Source of the DNA: Symsagittifera roscoffensis
Taxonomy: Eukaryota > Xenacoelomorpha > Acoela > Convolutidae
Direction of reading: 5' to 3'
NCBI RefSeq assembly: GCF_963678635.1
Contig: NC_087070.1
Span: 53,358,750-53,422,749 of the forward strand
Length of the DNA: 64,000 nt
Shown here in pieces: positions 1 through 9,568 of this stretch. The notes beneath the pieces are model-generated. The model searched no databases and was not told the origin of the DNA. It worked only from the letters and a program-made list of their open reading frames with translations. A program made the translations under genes and the position numbers. Position 1 is the stretch's first letter, and every line of letters begins with the position of its first letter.

Positions 1-600
1 GGGATACGTGAACCGGAACCGGTAACTGTGGCGGATGACTTCAAGATCGACTATAGGGCAGCCGCGAGGAATACTCTCAACGGAGTCCAGCAGGAGTTGG
101 TGACGAAGTAGATCGAACAAAATGTGAAGCTCGAACTAGAGAATGAGACATCAGAAATTGAAGAAACGAAAGCACCCAGCAGTTTGAGCGTGAAACTAAA
201 CGTGATCTCTGGCCAGACGTTCGGAACGGTGCCACAAGGAAGCAGAATACAGTCAATAATTTCAGTAGCTGGACATCAGGTGATCAGGAACCTAAGTGAA
301 CCGTCAGAGTTCACTATGATGCATTTAGACACATATGCAAACTATCTGAGACAGGTAGAGCCACGCACAGAGTCGAGGGCTGTGCGAGCATTGTTGACAA
401 CGGGTGGCCCTCGAACAAAGAAACTCCACGGGCGCTACGTGGAAGTCTATGAACCCTATCAAGTGATGTTGAACGTTGACGGGATAACTATCTACACTAT
501 GACCTACGTCACAGCAGTTAGCGACCAAATAGGGCAGATCTATTTGGGACAGGAAGAACTTAGGGTCCGCAGACTTGGCCATGATGCCATGATGGACTAA
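1..600 (+). pseudogene. Retroelement region upstream of protease, with a second degenerate retropepsin-like domain
   Basis: A single frame runs from base 1 to the TAA at 598, interrupted by TAG at 109. From the ATG at 124 it gives 158 codons. Residues 85-150 read like a worn retropepsin. LTTGG (391-408) stands where DTGA would be, a beta-rich stretch follows, and then IYLGQEEL sits like the FILGRDFV of the true protease just downstream. If this is right, the polyprotein carried two tandem protease folds, the first without its catalytic Asp. This is my reading from motif order and not a profile match. The N-terminal 60 residues are unassigned. Confidence 0.55.
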
Positions 601-1278
601 GATGCAGTACACTTAGGGTACGAGGCAGATGTGACTGCACATCTGCTAGACACCAATGGGAAGAAAATTGGAGTAACAGGACTACTGGATACAGGAGCAG
701 TGGTAAGCGTGATGCCGATAAAGACATGGGAAAGAATGGGCTTCACGAGGGAAGATCTAATTCCAACGAACCTCAGATTGGCGGCCGCCAACCGCTGAAC
801 AATCTACTTGGCCGGAAGGACACCAATAACAGTCCTTCACATGGGAGGACGCGATCTTTGCACGAACTTCCTGGTGGTTGAGAACTTAGACGACTCAGAC
901 CAGTTCATCCTGGGCCGTGATTTTGTCCGGAATTTCGATTTGTTGATTGACTTGAACAACGGCCTAATTAAAATTAGAAATCCGGACCGGAAGTATGTTA
1001 AGAAACCAATTAATAGAATAATAACAGATGAAAGCAAGGTACCAATTTTTAGATAGAAAAGTAAAACTTCAGCAATTTTTAGGATGAGAACTTTAAATTT
1101 GCTAAGTGATAGTAAACAGGTTTGTTTGGTACCCAACCCAAATAGTCAAAGCTCGGTGACTTTTGGCCGGAGCTTTTCAGTAACACCAAACGGGCTGTGT
1201 GCCAGTGTGTTGTTGATTACACTGGACACCACGGTTAAAATCCACCGTGTAAAGAAACTTGTTACGCTTTGCCGATGA
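601..1278 (+). pseudogene. Retropepsin (aspartic protease) of the gypsy pol, broken
   Basis: The same frame as the preceding region continues after the TAA at 598. It shows GLLDTGAVVSVMP (DTGA active-site loop) near 684-722 and the second retropepsin hallmark FILGRDF near 904-927. This part would process the retroelement polyprotein. It is interrupted by TGA at 796-798 and TAG at 1054-1056, and the frame is lost around 1260-1278. The sequence after the protease up to 1278 is a linker without a motif I know. Confidence 0.8.
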
Positions 1279-2543
1279 AAACCGACTATGAGGAGACACA
1301 AAACTTGAAGAAATATAGTGTGAAAGACTGCCCGAATCATGCTGACAAGGATCAAAATTTGAAAAGAATTGGTCAATTTAAATCTATTAATAAACTGTTT
1401 TCAATGAAATCCGAAACGGATGACGGCTTGACGAGCTGCTCGAACTTTCCGGGACGCCCCTCATCATATGAACTAGAATCTGACTAAGCGGTTTTGCCGG
1501 AGATAGAACACCGGAGAATAGGTGAGGGAGATTTTGAGTCATTAAGGGCGGTTTTAAATCGGAATGCGGACGTAATTTCAAAACACAAAGCAGACATCGG
1601 TTGCTGCAACTTTGTCAAACACAAAATAGAATTAGAGGAAGGCTCCATTCCTCAAAGGTAAGGCGCAAGGCGAATGACGCCTCATAAATCGGAAGCGAGC
1701 CGAGCGGAAAGAGAACTGTTGCTCGAATACGACATGATAGAACCCTCAAAATTGCCATGGGCTTGCGGGGTGGTCATGGCCAAGAAGAAGGGGGCAGCTT
1801 AGGTTCTGTTGCGACTTTCGTTACCTGAACGCAGTAACAATAAAAGATGTGTACCCAATACCTCGAATAGACGAGAGCCTCTCCAAACTCGGTGACGCCA
1901 AGTTCTTCACCACACTGGACTTGGGTTTTGCCTTCTGGCAGGTCCCTCTGCGGATGAAGGACAGAGAAAAGACCGGATTCGCATGTGAATTGGGTTTATA
2001 ACAGTGGAAAAGGATGCCCTTCGGCTTGTGCAACGCCACGGCCCCTTTTCAAAGACTGATGGCTCAGGCATTGACACGAGTGACGAAGAAGTACGGGAAC
2101 TTTGTGATTTGTTACGTGGATGACGTGGTCATAGCAACACCCACCTTGGAAGACCACATTGATCCGCTCGACGAGGTCTTTGGCTGCATGAAAAGAGCAG
2201 GTTTGAAACACTAACCATCGAAATATGAAACCCTTCAATCAAGTATCTGGGAAGAATGGTGGACAGGCATGGCGTGAGGCCGGACCCGGAAGCAGTGGAG
2301 GCTGTGTTGACATGGAAGTCTCCCAGAACGGACACACAACTCATGAGCTTCCTAGGGTTTGCCAATTATTACCGTGAGTTCATAAAAGGATATGCAGACA
2401 AGGTGTATCCCATGCAGCAGAAGTTGATGCGCAACAAAGGAAAGAAGTTCGAATGGAACGAAGAAGCTCAAGCTGCCTTCGAGAACATAAAGCGGGAACT
2501 GTGCGAAGCGCCAGTGCTAGGCGTGCCTACAGAGTGTTTTTGA
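1269..2543 (+). pseudogene. Reverse transcriptase of the gypsy pol, with frameshifts and stops
   Basis: This is the RNA-dependent DNA polymerase domain. Hallmarks read in order are a polybasic entry segment near 1650-1680, RFCCDFRYLN near 1801-1830, TTLDLG near 1911-1928, QWKRMPFGLCNA near 2002-2037, the catalytic YVDDV at 2113-2127, then GRMVDRHGV and the connection motif FLGFANYYREFI near 2348-2383. It is broken by TAA at 1485 and 1651, a frameshift near 1800, TAA just before the QWKRMPFG motif, TAA near 2212 and a frameshift near 2235. The catalytic Asp pair is intact, so decay is by frame loss and not by active-site change. Confidence 0.93.
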
Positions 2544-2544
2544 T

Positions 2545-2944
2545 ACAGATGCATCAGTAGTGGCCATCTCAGGAATACTGCATCAGGAGCAGGAATGGAA
2601 TGGAAGAACAGTTCTCCGTCCCATTGAATATGGCAGTAAGGTGTTGAGTGACACTGAAATGAAGTATGGTGCACCAAAGGCAAAAATGTTTGCAGTGGTC
2701 ACATTCGAGGAGAAGTACCGCGCATACTGGGAGCACTCCCTTTATGTTACGCGTGGACAATAGAGCGTTATCCTGGTTGAAGACGTACTCGATGGACCAG
2801 AGCTATATTGGTCGGTGGATAGTCAGATTAGACGGCTACCACACGATAATCGTGCACAGGATGCGTGATAAACACCAGAATGCTGACAGCCTCAGCAAGA
2901 AGACCGAGTTTTATCAACTTAACAGTTTTATCAACTTAACTTAA
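2545..2944 (+). pseudogene. RNase H domain of the gypsy pol, frameshifted
   Basis: The domain that removes RNA from the RNA-DNA hybrid follows RT directly. DTDASVVAISG (first catalytic Asp) starts near 2547 in a frame different from the end of RT. YGSKVLSDTEMKYG follows, and VDNRALSWLK (last catalytic Asp region) is read in another frame from about 2750. The change of frame lies near 2740-2750. The domain closes with a HRMRDKHQNADSLS segment near 2855-2898, typical of gypsy RNase H. A short repeated AACTTAAC stretch at 2915-2945 ends the readable part. Confidence 0.88.
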
Positions 2945-3325
2945 CTTTATTAAACTTGAACAGAATCAAGACAATCAGGCGGAAATCAAGGAAGGGTTCT
3001 TGTTTCTGAATAAAAAAACGTATGAGGCGCTACCCTTGACAAGATGGTTAGACATAAACAGCCTCTTATTGCTGGATTAAACGGTCCAGGTCACTCCGCA
3101 AGTGATGTGGATGCTGGGTGAATTGTTAGAGAGAGAAGTAACAAGAGATGACCCCGAGTAAGCAGGAGCCATGGCATCGTTAAGAGTCAGTGAGAAAATA
3201 AGGATTAAGACATCAAGACTTCAACACAAGGAAAATGAAAGGGATTGTAGGGCAAAAGTTCAAAACTAGTGTCCTCGATACCCTAGAACGTCTTGACAAG
3301 TACATCATACAAACTATAAGAACAG
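2945..3325 (+). pseudogene. Broken linker between RNase H and integrase
   Basis: No ORF of useful length crosses this 380-bp stretch, but short coding-like pieces remain in shifting frames, for example an acidic Gln/Glu-rich segment near 2955-3000 and a leucine-rich piece near 3045-3165. It joins RNase H to the acidic linker that follows, so I read it as the same polyprotein with several frameshifts and stops. Nothing else is visible in it. Confidence 0.5.
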
Positions 3326-4069
3326 GTGAAAGGGACACAAAGGAAAACCGTCACCTTTGAGGATCAGGATCGGAAAGACGAAGAGATTGAGCAAAACCTA
3401 GGGCAAGAAAGTTTGTCCGGGGAGAAGGTCGTTGATGGGAACAGGCAAGTTTATCAACAAGAACCGGGACAAGAAAGTTTGTCCGGGGAGTCAGGTGTAG
3501 AGGAAAGTGTTCAAGGTGAGGGACAAGACCTGGAGGCTATAATTTTGTCCGGAGAGTTCAGATGGATGAGCAGAGCGCATAAATCTGATCCCGAATAAGA
3601 AACATGCTCAGTGACAGATTCTTCCGTTGATGACAACTCGAGGAATTCAAGAATTGACACTTACTCAGACAGGAACTCGAGGACAGGATCGGAATTGTCA
3701 GAGCTAGCGATCCACAGGTTGCTTGTGGAGACTCGAGAAAGAGACCTGGACAGAGAGTTACATCAAGACCCTGACAGTGATCGTTACCTGCTACGTAGCG
3801 AAACAGTCTTTGACAACGCAGCGGATGATCTAGAAACAATAGCGGTATCGAAACGATCGATGAGTTTGTTGCCGCCGAAAGAAGTGGTCAGGACTGATCT
3901 TCAACCCTTCAGACAAGAGACAGAGCCATTGGTGAAAATTTGGGGCGTGAAGATGGAAGATGACACGCATCAGCCCGATGAAACGAATTGTCATTTGAGG
4001 GTCATGAAGACTTACTTGAAGGCGAGATACAGACCTATTAAGAGCACAAAGAAAAGACCGTATGACTAG
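3326..4069 (+). pseudogene. Acidic/Ser-rich polyprotein linker with LSGE repeats
   Basis: Two adjacent ORFs in different frames (3326-3598 and 3611-4069) form a hydrophilic, charged linker between RNase H and integrase. A short motif recurs: GQESLSGE twice and a third ILSGE, each encoded by a GTCCGGGGA- or GTCCGGAGA-like DNA core (near 3416, 3484 and 3554). The second ORF is rich in Asp, Arg and Ser and has no recognisable domain. Linkers of this length are unusual in compact gypsy elements; the function is unknown. Confidence 0.55.
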
Positions 4070-5007
4070 CAACTGGAAAAAGTGGATCGAAAATGGAACA
4101 ACAGACGAAGGTGGCCTGGAGGAAGACAGTTGCCGTATTCTAAGACAGTACTTTATGCAGAAAGAGGGAAGGTCATATCTGAACAAGGACGGGATCGTGG
4201 CTTGTAAGAGAGGAGAAGAAGACAAAGTCCTGTACAGATATAACGCGATAGAATTGCCGCGACTCTATCAGACAGAACTTTTATTCAGGTCGCATGATCA
4301 GATGGGCCGTCAGGGAATCGACAAAGTGTACCAGAGGATCCTGAAGCGCTTTGAGTGGCCTGGAATGAAGAAGGCATTCGAGAAGTGGGTAACAGCATGT
4401 CTGTCATGCCAACAAGTCAAGGATTCAAGGAAATTGCGATGTCCCTTGCAGTCGATCGAGTCATCTGAATTCAAAGGATTGACCACCAGAAATTATGTAT
4501 GACATACAGTGGCTATAATCAGGTCTTGGTCATGATAGACCACTTCACGAAGTATGCAGAGGCCGTGTCCTGCATAACTGCCTCAGCAGAAGAGACTTGC
4601 GATCATCTAGTTAAAACGTGGATAGCGAGACATGGTTGTCCGAAGACGTTTCAATCGGATAACGGAACAGCTTTCGTGGGAGAACTTACGAAAGAGCTCA
4701 TGAGACGCTCACAGGTGGCGCAAGCTCACTCCACGACATACCATCCCCAGACGAAAGGAAAAATCGGAATTTGGTGTCGATTCCGAGGGTATATTGTTCC
4801 AGGTACATGACCGATTGGGACAGATACCTTCCACGGGTGACAGCACGCAACACTCCACCACTGGAGTTAGTCCACATATGATGTTAACCGGACACGAGAA
4901 GTCTTTGCCCTTGACTTTCGTTAACCCAGAGTATGAGGGGAAGAAAACATCACGACAAGTCTACGTATGGGATGTGATTAGACGTCAACAAGAACTAAAC
5001 GACTTGT
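4062..5007 (+). pseudogene. Integrase N-terminal zinc domain and first copy of the catalytic core
   Basis: ORF 4062-4502 carries the HHCC zinc-binding domain: a His in FRSHDQMG, further basic helices, then WVTACLSCQQVKD with the two cysteines. The core follows in another frame from 4499. MIDHFTKYAEAV has the first catalytic Asp and FQSDNGTAF the second. After HPQTKGK the sequence shifts frame, and the Glu-containing segment that should complete the DDE triad is missing. The C-terminal half reappears at 4794 in a third frame. From 4461 to 5007 this part is copied again downstream. Confidence 0.88.
4461..5007 (+). repeat. Tandem duplication in integrase, copy A (547 bp)
   Basis: Bases 4461-5007 recur at 5097-5643 at an offset of 636. 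I saw no difference between the copies, including the frameshift and missing Glu codon, so the copy was made after the integrase was already dead. Copy A ends in ...GACTTGT and is followed by an 88-bp insert before copy B begins. Confidence 0.93.
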
Positions 5008-5008
5008 T

Positions 5009-5096
5009 CTTATTGGTCACGAGGGCGATGGAGAAGCAGCATGTGGACCCGGAAAACCTAGTCTTGTCCTTGACGAGACTGAGAGACTTCCTTGTG
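5009..5096 (+). repeat. 88-bp insert at the duplication junction, identical to 6990-7077
   Basis: The DNA between the two integrase copies matches bases 6990-7077 of the downstream ORF without a visible mismatch and in the same orientation. It looks like a templated insertion acquired while the tandem duplication formed, as expected for template switching or end joining with synthesis. Confidence 0.9.
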
Positions 5097-5643
5097 TCAT
5101 CTGAATTCAAAGGATTGACCACCAGAAATTATGTATGACATACAGTGGCTATAATCAGGTCTTGGTCATGATAGACCACTTCACGAAGTATGCAGAGGCC
5201 GTGTCCTGCATAACTGCCTCAGCAGAAGAGACTTGCGATCATCTAGTTAAAACGTGGATAGCGAGACATGGTTGTCCGAAGACGTTTCAATCGGATAACG
5301 GAACAGCTTTCGTGGGAGAACTTACGAAAGAGCTCATGAGACGCTCACAGGTGGCGCAAGCTCACTCCACGACATACCATCCCCAGACGAAAGGAAAAAT
5401 CGGAATTTGGTGTCGATTCCGAGGGTATATTGTTCCAGGTACATGACCGATTGGGACAGATACCTTCCACGGGTGACAGCACGCAACACTCCACCACTGG
5501 AGTTAGTCCACATATGATGTTAACCGGACACGAGAAGTCTTTGCCCTTGACTTTCGTTAACCCAGAGTATGAGGGGAAGAAAACATCACGACAAGTCTAC
5601 GTATGGGATGTGATTAGACGTCAACAAGAACTAAACGACTTGT
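5097..5643 (+). repeat. Tandem duplication in integrase, copy B (547 bp)
   Basis: Second copy of 4461-5007. Copy B runs on without a break into the integrase C-terminal domain at 5644, so this is the ancestral right-hand context and copy A carries the novel junction. Confidence 0.93.
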
Positions 5644-6386
5644 GTAGACGGAACACTCAACAGGCACAGACAAAGCAGAGGAAAATATTCGATAAAAAAG
5701 CAGCTGGTGCAAAAGCTTACTCGGTAGGAGACTACGTATGGGTATTTCAAAACGTTATACCTTTAAAGGAACAAAAAAGCTCCTAGAGAAGTGGAGGGGA
5801 CCCTTCATGATTACAAGTACACCAGGAGGGACGTTTTTATAGACTGAGTAGCGGTCTAGCCACTCACTACGAAAACATTAAGCCACGCGAACCCTCGACT
5901 GAAGACTTGTGTATACCTGCAGAAATGGAAGAAGGGGATTATTTGATGATGGACCCCTCCTGTGAGGCCAATGACAAGGGCACCAGGGGAAAGAATGATG
6001 AGAATCAGGACGTAGAGGAAGGATCAAGTCCACCACTGGGCCTGGATCCCAACGAGGTGATTGAAGCGGATGAAGAAACCTTACCCTACGCAGAAGAGGA
6101 ATGGTAAGACCCCGAACAGATGGAGGTCCCCAAGAATTTGGAACCAGATCTTCCATTTACGATACAGACTCGACAGAATGACAGGACAAGCCTCACGAAG
6201 AAATACAATCCTTTCGGAGATGACTTCGTAGTAGACAGAATGGATCTGAAGATGATAGAGGGAGAATTGGTGGGTCTAGAAGAAATAACCGTGTCGCAAG
6301 ACATCGACATAGTCGACGACCGCGACGAGGAGTGGATCGATGACCGGTCCAAGCCCGAGGTAGAATTCGACGACGAGCAACAGTAA
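5644..6386 (+). pseudogene. Integrase C-terminal domain and acidic polyprotein tail
   Basis: After copy B the frame gives a basic segment (RKIFDKKAAGAKAYSVGDYVW, here 5678-5740) followed by the WRGPFMIT motif near 5790-5812, typical of the SH3-like C-terminal domain of gypsy integrases, then HYENIKP near 5866-5886. A hydrophilic, Glu/Asp-rich tail continues in two frames (5907-6107 and 6120-6386), ending at the TAA at 6384. Frames change near 5785, 5830, 5895 and 6108. The tail has no motif I know; such tails usually mark the end of Pol. Confidence 0.8.
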
Positions 6387-6390
6387 TCCT

Positions 6391-7164
6391 ATGAATCTGC
6401 GTGTTTTGGAATGGCTGAACCAAATGACGTCGGACCCAAAGGAGACCAGTTTCACGATTCAAGATGTAGACCGTGAGAGCATGAAATACAATAAAACCGA
6501 AATAGATGAGCCTTCCTGGGCTGCCCAGAAAGGGCCATTTCTCATTCCTGCATCCAACCTTGATTTAATATCCGGTATGCGGTCGACGGTGACGTCGATG
6601 GATATTTTTGTCCGGGGAGTGGGGGTAGGACTTACCCACACTGAAAAATTTTTAATAAAAAAATTAAGAATAGCAAGAGAGACAGGTGATCTAGATGCAG
6701 AAACAGGCGAGGACCCTAAGAAACCGGACATAGGGAGAGTAGTTGAGTCATATTTTAACCTGCCGAATGAGTACTCAAGTAACATATTATTGACAGGTAT
6801 CGATTTTATTGTTTCAATTAGAACATGTGCGATAGCGATCACAGCGGACATGAGTTTTAAGACAACGTTAGCAGCTGATTTTAAGAGAGAATATAAAAAC
6901 ATAGAGTTCTTTTGGAAGCAAAGACCAGGAACAGAAGGCGTAGCAGCCTTGCTTCGCGTGGCGTCACAGATACCGGGAAAGTACTTATGCTTATTGGTCA
7001 CGAGGGCGATGGAGAAGCAGCATGTGGACCCGGAAAACCTAGTCTTGTCCTTGACGAGACTGAGAGACTTCCTTGTGGAGAGGGAGGTGAAGGAACTCTC
7101 GCTTCCAGTATACGACCCGAACCGAGGACGACTGCATCCACGTGATACATGTAATCTTTTCTGA
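6391..7164 (+). CDS. Uninterrupted 257-codon ORF after pol, unknown product
   Basis: The ATG at 6391 lies five bases after the pol stop and opens a frame without interruption to TGA at 7162, in contrast to the shattered pol. The protein is mixed alpha/beta in look, rather hydrophobic in residues 125-150 (ILLTGIDFIVSIRTC, then AIAI), and basic at the C-terminus. I recognise no domain. The position after integrase is that of a third ORF (env-like in some gypsy elements), but I see no signal peptide, furin site or C-terminal membrane anchor. Bases 6990-7077 inside it are the source of the insert found at 5009. It may be the intact tail of the element, or a short stretch that escaped mutation. 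Confidence 0.45.
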   Translation: MNLRVLEWLNQMTSDPKETSFTIQDVDRESMKYNKTEIDEPSWAAQKGPFLIPASNLDLISGMRSTVTSMDIFVRGVGVGLTHTEKFLIKKLRIARETGDLDAETGEDPKKPDIGRVVESYFNLPNEYSSNILLTGIDFIVSIRTCAIAITADMSFKTTLAADFKREYKNIEFFWKQRPGTEGVAALLRVASQIPGKYLCLLVTRAMEKQHVDPENLVLSLTRLRDFLVEREVKELSLPVYDPNRGRLHPRDTCNLF

Positions 7165-7566
7165 CATTAACATATAAGTATACTTTCATAAGAAATATTA
7201 TTTGAGTTTAGGCTAAGTTTAGGTTGCATGCAGGAAGGTGTCATACTAAGTGTGTTGTGTGTGATATGTTACATGTTATGTGTTATGTGTTATGTTATAA
7301 GGACCCCTGGGTACGAAGGGATTAGTGACCATGAATAACCGAATGACGCTCTTAGGAATAGATCCAAAGTTTGGACTGTCCATTCTCACGTCGAATTCCG
7401 AAATTTTAGTATTAAACTGATTTTAATAAATTTTAAGATCAAAATCTTTTTATCTGACTGTTTTAAATAAATTTTAATACAAAATTAGAGTGACGCTGAC
7501 AAATGTGAGATTCGTGACCTCTTTTCTAGATCCTGATTGATCATTTAATCATTCATCAGATTTCAA
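7165..7566. other. AT-rich non-coding spacer, possible LTR remnant
   Basis: No ORF. It contains a short TGTTATG/TGTGTTATG repetition at 7250-7290 and TTTTAATAAATTTTAA-type repeats at 7410-7475. It separates the pol part from the unassigned coding block. I looked for a matching copy after 16.3 kb and before 124 and saw none, so the LTR reading is only a guess from position. Confidence 0.3.
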
Positions 7567-7953
7567 TTGATACAAACAGATAATCAAACCGAGTTTAACG
7601 AGATGCACAGCTTCGATTTGAACGAATTAATGGGCCTAGCGGAGGCATACGTAGGACTGATGATAGATGCGATGGATCGAGACTTTGCTCTGAAGGACCC
7701 AGAGGTAGTCACGTTGCTGGTCGTCTTAATAAATATCTTAGCGCATGATAACCGTGGGGACAGCCCCACAGAAGTCTTTTTGATGACCGCATATGGAGAA
7801 AGAGGAGTACTAGATCGCCCAAACATGAGGGTAATGAGTTGGAGAAACGGGGCTCTCTCAGGAAGTGACTTGGCCAACGAGCCGGGATCGGAAAGTTCCA
7901 GGACCTACCAAACAGGTGAGATGCCTCTGCCAACCGGCCTAGACCTGGTCTGA
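7567..7953 (+). pseudogene. First ORF of the unassigned coding block, acidic alpha-helical
   Basis: A 128-codon frame (non-ATG start in the prediction) ending in TGA at 7951. The middle is leucine/valine-rich (VVTLLVVLINILAHDNRG) and could be a helical bundle of a Gag-like protein; the end is Gly/Ser/Pro-rich. The frame is lost at the TGA and coding character resumes in another frame at 7959. Not recognised. It may be the start of a long Gag-like polyprotein that extends over the next 8 kb. Confidence 0.4.
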
Positions 7954-7958
7954 GAAAA

Positions 7959-8322
7959 ATGCATCAGGAGATGAACTGCGAGGCTGCCTCGTCTAGCTCA
8001 CAGCGGAGAGATGCAGTGCCACGAAAGAGGGCGAGATCAGAACAAGAAGTTCAGACGAACGATACCATGCAATACCTCAACGGAACGATAGAAGAACTAA
8101 AAAAGACCAAAAGGGAGCTGGATGAGATGACCGAAACCATGCTCAGTACGGAAGAAGACAGAGACATGTGAAAAAGACTGTTTGAAGATTGCAACAAGAA
8201 ACAGGGTGAAGAAATAGAGCGCTTGAGGCGAGAGTACAAAGAGCGATCGGAGCGGCTGGCGTTGACGACAGCCGTAGAAAGAGCGATACCTGCAAGGAAT
8301 TTTCCTCGAGGGCAGTCCTAGA
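7959..8322 (+). pseudogene. Coiled-coil segment with one internal stop
   Basis: One frame runs from 7959 to TAG at 8320, interrupted by TGA at 8169-8171. It starts with a Ser-rich basic stretch (SSSSQRRDAVPRKRARSEQ, nuclear-signal-like) and then shows about 80 residues of heptad-like Glu/Lys/Leu sequence on both sides of the stop (TIEELKKTKRELDEM, then EEIERLRREYKERSERL). A coiled coil is typical for oligomerising Gag-like or ORF1-like retroelement proteins. No catalytic motif. Confidence 0.5.
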
Positions 8323-8362
8323 TGGAACTTTTGAGGCCTCGCGAGTTGAGTCAAACGACGGA

Positions 8363-8998
8363 TTGCAACTCCCAGCTACAACTGGTCGAGTAACGATCCC
8401 GGACCCAAGTGATACCCTAGGTGACCCAGTCATGGAGCAGACAGTGCGGAAATTGATAGAAACAGCTGGACGATTGGTCGCTAATAGGAATGCGCCAGGT
8501 TCCGGGGTGACTGCACCCTATGGAACAATAGATGATACGGGCAGAAAACAGCTCTCCCAAGAGAAGATGGTGAGAACGGGAGCTAGTAACACAACGTTAC
8601 CAGCAAAGAGCTCTAAGGTCCCAGACAGGCAGAGACGAGATGTGCCGATGAAGAAAGTGTCCAGAGTGATTGACGTGCAGAAGAACAACCAGGTGAAGAA
8701 TAACAGGTGAAGAGTAAACCTGCAGCAACCGCCACTTGGGACATCATATCTGATACTGGGTGACAGCTTGGTGAGAGTACTCCAGAACCTGAGGTCCTCC
8801 TGGATCACCACGGTGATGGCCTTTGGAGGTGCAACGATAGCCCATCTATTTCAAATGGTGGAGCTGATGAACCCCGGGAGGATACCTAACATAATGATCC
8901 TAATAGGGACGAACACTGTATCTAGAGGCTCATATGAGGAAGAGGCACAATGGGAGTCGATGATAATGAAGGAGTCATCAGTTGGAACAACATACTGA
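8363..8998 (+). pseudogene. SGNH/GDSL-hydrolase-like module, N-terminal part, one internal TGA
   Basis: One frame spans 8363-8998 with a single TGA at 8708-8710. The first 115 residues are basic and Ser/Thr-rich linker. After the stop the same frame gives YLILGDSLVRVL (block I, GDS nucleophile, codons at 8759-8767), FGGATIAHL (block II Gly) and IPNIMILIGTNTVSR (block III, G-x-N). This spacing is the SGNH hydrolase signature. Such esterase-like domains are known in ORF1 of some LINE families; here the neighbourhood is a gypsy-type pol. The frame breaks after 8985 and the rest of the fold is read in other frames to about 9540. Confidence 0.6.
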
Positions 8999-9540
8999 GA
9001 AGTCTTGCAAGTCGGAATGATAGACGGATGATCCTTATGGACATTGAACACGAGCTGAGAACAGGCCGGAAAGCTCCAGCCAGCCAGGGCAAAGGACAGA
9101 TGTACAGGATTGATTGGGAGAAGCGCCTGTAAGAAGAACCATTCATCCAGGGCGAAGGTTAGGACCTGTCAATCCGACAGCGGAGACGACAAGCACATCG
9201 AGATTAGAGACTAGATCAGAGACAATGAGTACCAGCCGAGAGGAGCGAAGACCAGACAGGAGCTCTTTGATGTGGTCGATGCCCATACCTTCTCCCTGGC
9301 ATATCTGCAAACAGGATTTGATGAAATTGAACCTTTAGATGGTAAGGTTTGCAGCAGATGCCATAAGGATGTTAAATGGAGTGAGACTATCCGTCAGCGG
9401 ACTGTACTCGATCGCAGGCGTGGACTAGTTGATAGCAGCTGGCATAAACTTCAGCTCCACAACCGCCTTGAGATTTGCTGACTTAGTGGGACTGCCCTCA
9501 AACATTACAATGAGTCCAGTAAATGCAGGACCTCTGCAAG
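8950..9540 (+). pseudogene. C-terminal part of the SGNH-like module, frameshifted
   Basis: Pieces in three frames continue the fold: WNNILRSLASRNDRRMILMD (from about 8980), a DVVDAHTFSLAYLQTGF piece near 9271-9321, and a last piece near 9445-9500 reading INFSSTTALRFADLVGLP. That piece sits where SGNH block V (D-x-x-H) is expected, about 225 codons after GDS; Asn appears in place of His. A C-x-x-C pair (CSRCHKD, near 9342) precedes it. Frames change near 8985, 9130 and 9440. The gene is dead; the assignment rests on motif order. Confidence 0.45.
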
Positions 9541-9568
9541 GTGTAAAACTGAATCATGATGAAGGAAA

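Larger units (their letters stand above)
1..7164 (+). mobile_element. Ty3/gypsy-type LTR retrotransposon remnant, pol part, truncated at the window edge
   Basis: One element can be followed in the order pre-protease domain, retropepsin, reverse transcriptase, RNase H, linker, integrase, acidic tail and downstream ORF. Protease-RT-RH-integrase is the Ty3/gypsy order. The reading frame is broken by in-frame stops (109, 598, 796, 1054, 1485, 1651) and several frameshifts, and the integrase region is tandemly duplicated, so it cannot encode an active polyprotein. GC content is clearly higher than in the AT-rich DNA after 16.3 kb, which fits inserted coding sequence. No LTR pair was recognised: the 5' end lies outside the window and the 3' end is unclear. 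The assignment to Ty3/gypsy is firm; the exact clade is not determined. Confidence 0.9.

Noticed and set aside
109-2220. Stop codons in the gypsy pol as possible reassigned codons (several TAA at positions where Tyr or Gln would fit)
   Set aside because: TAG, TGA and TAA are all involved at unrelated residue positions, frameshifts occur as well, and the two host genes use TAA and TAG as true stops.
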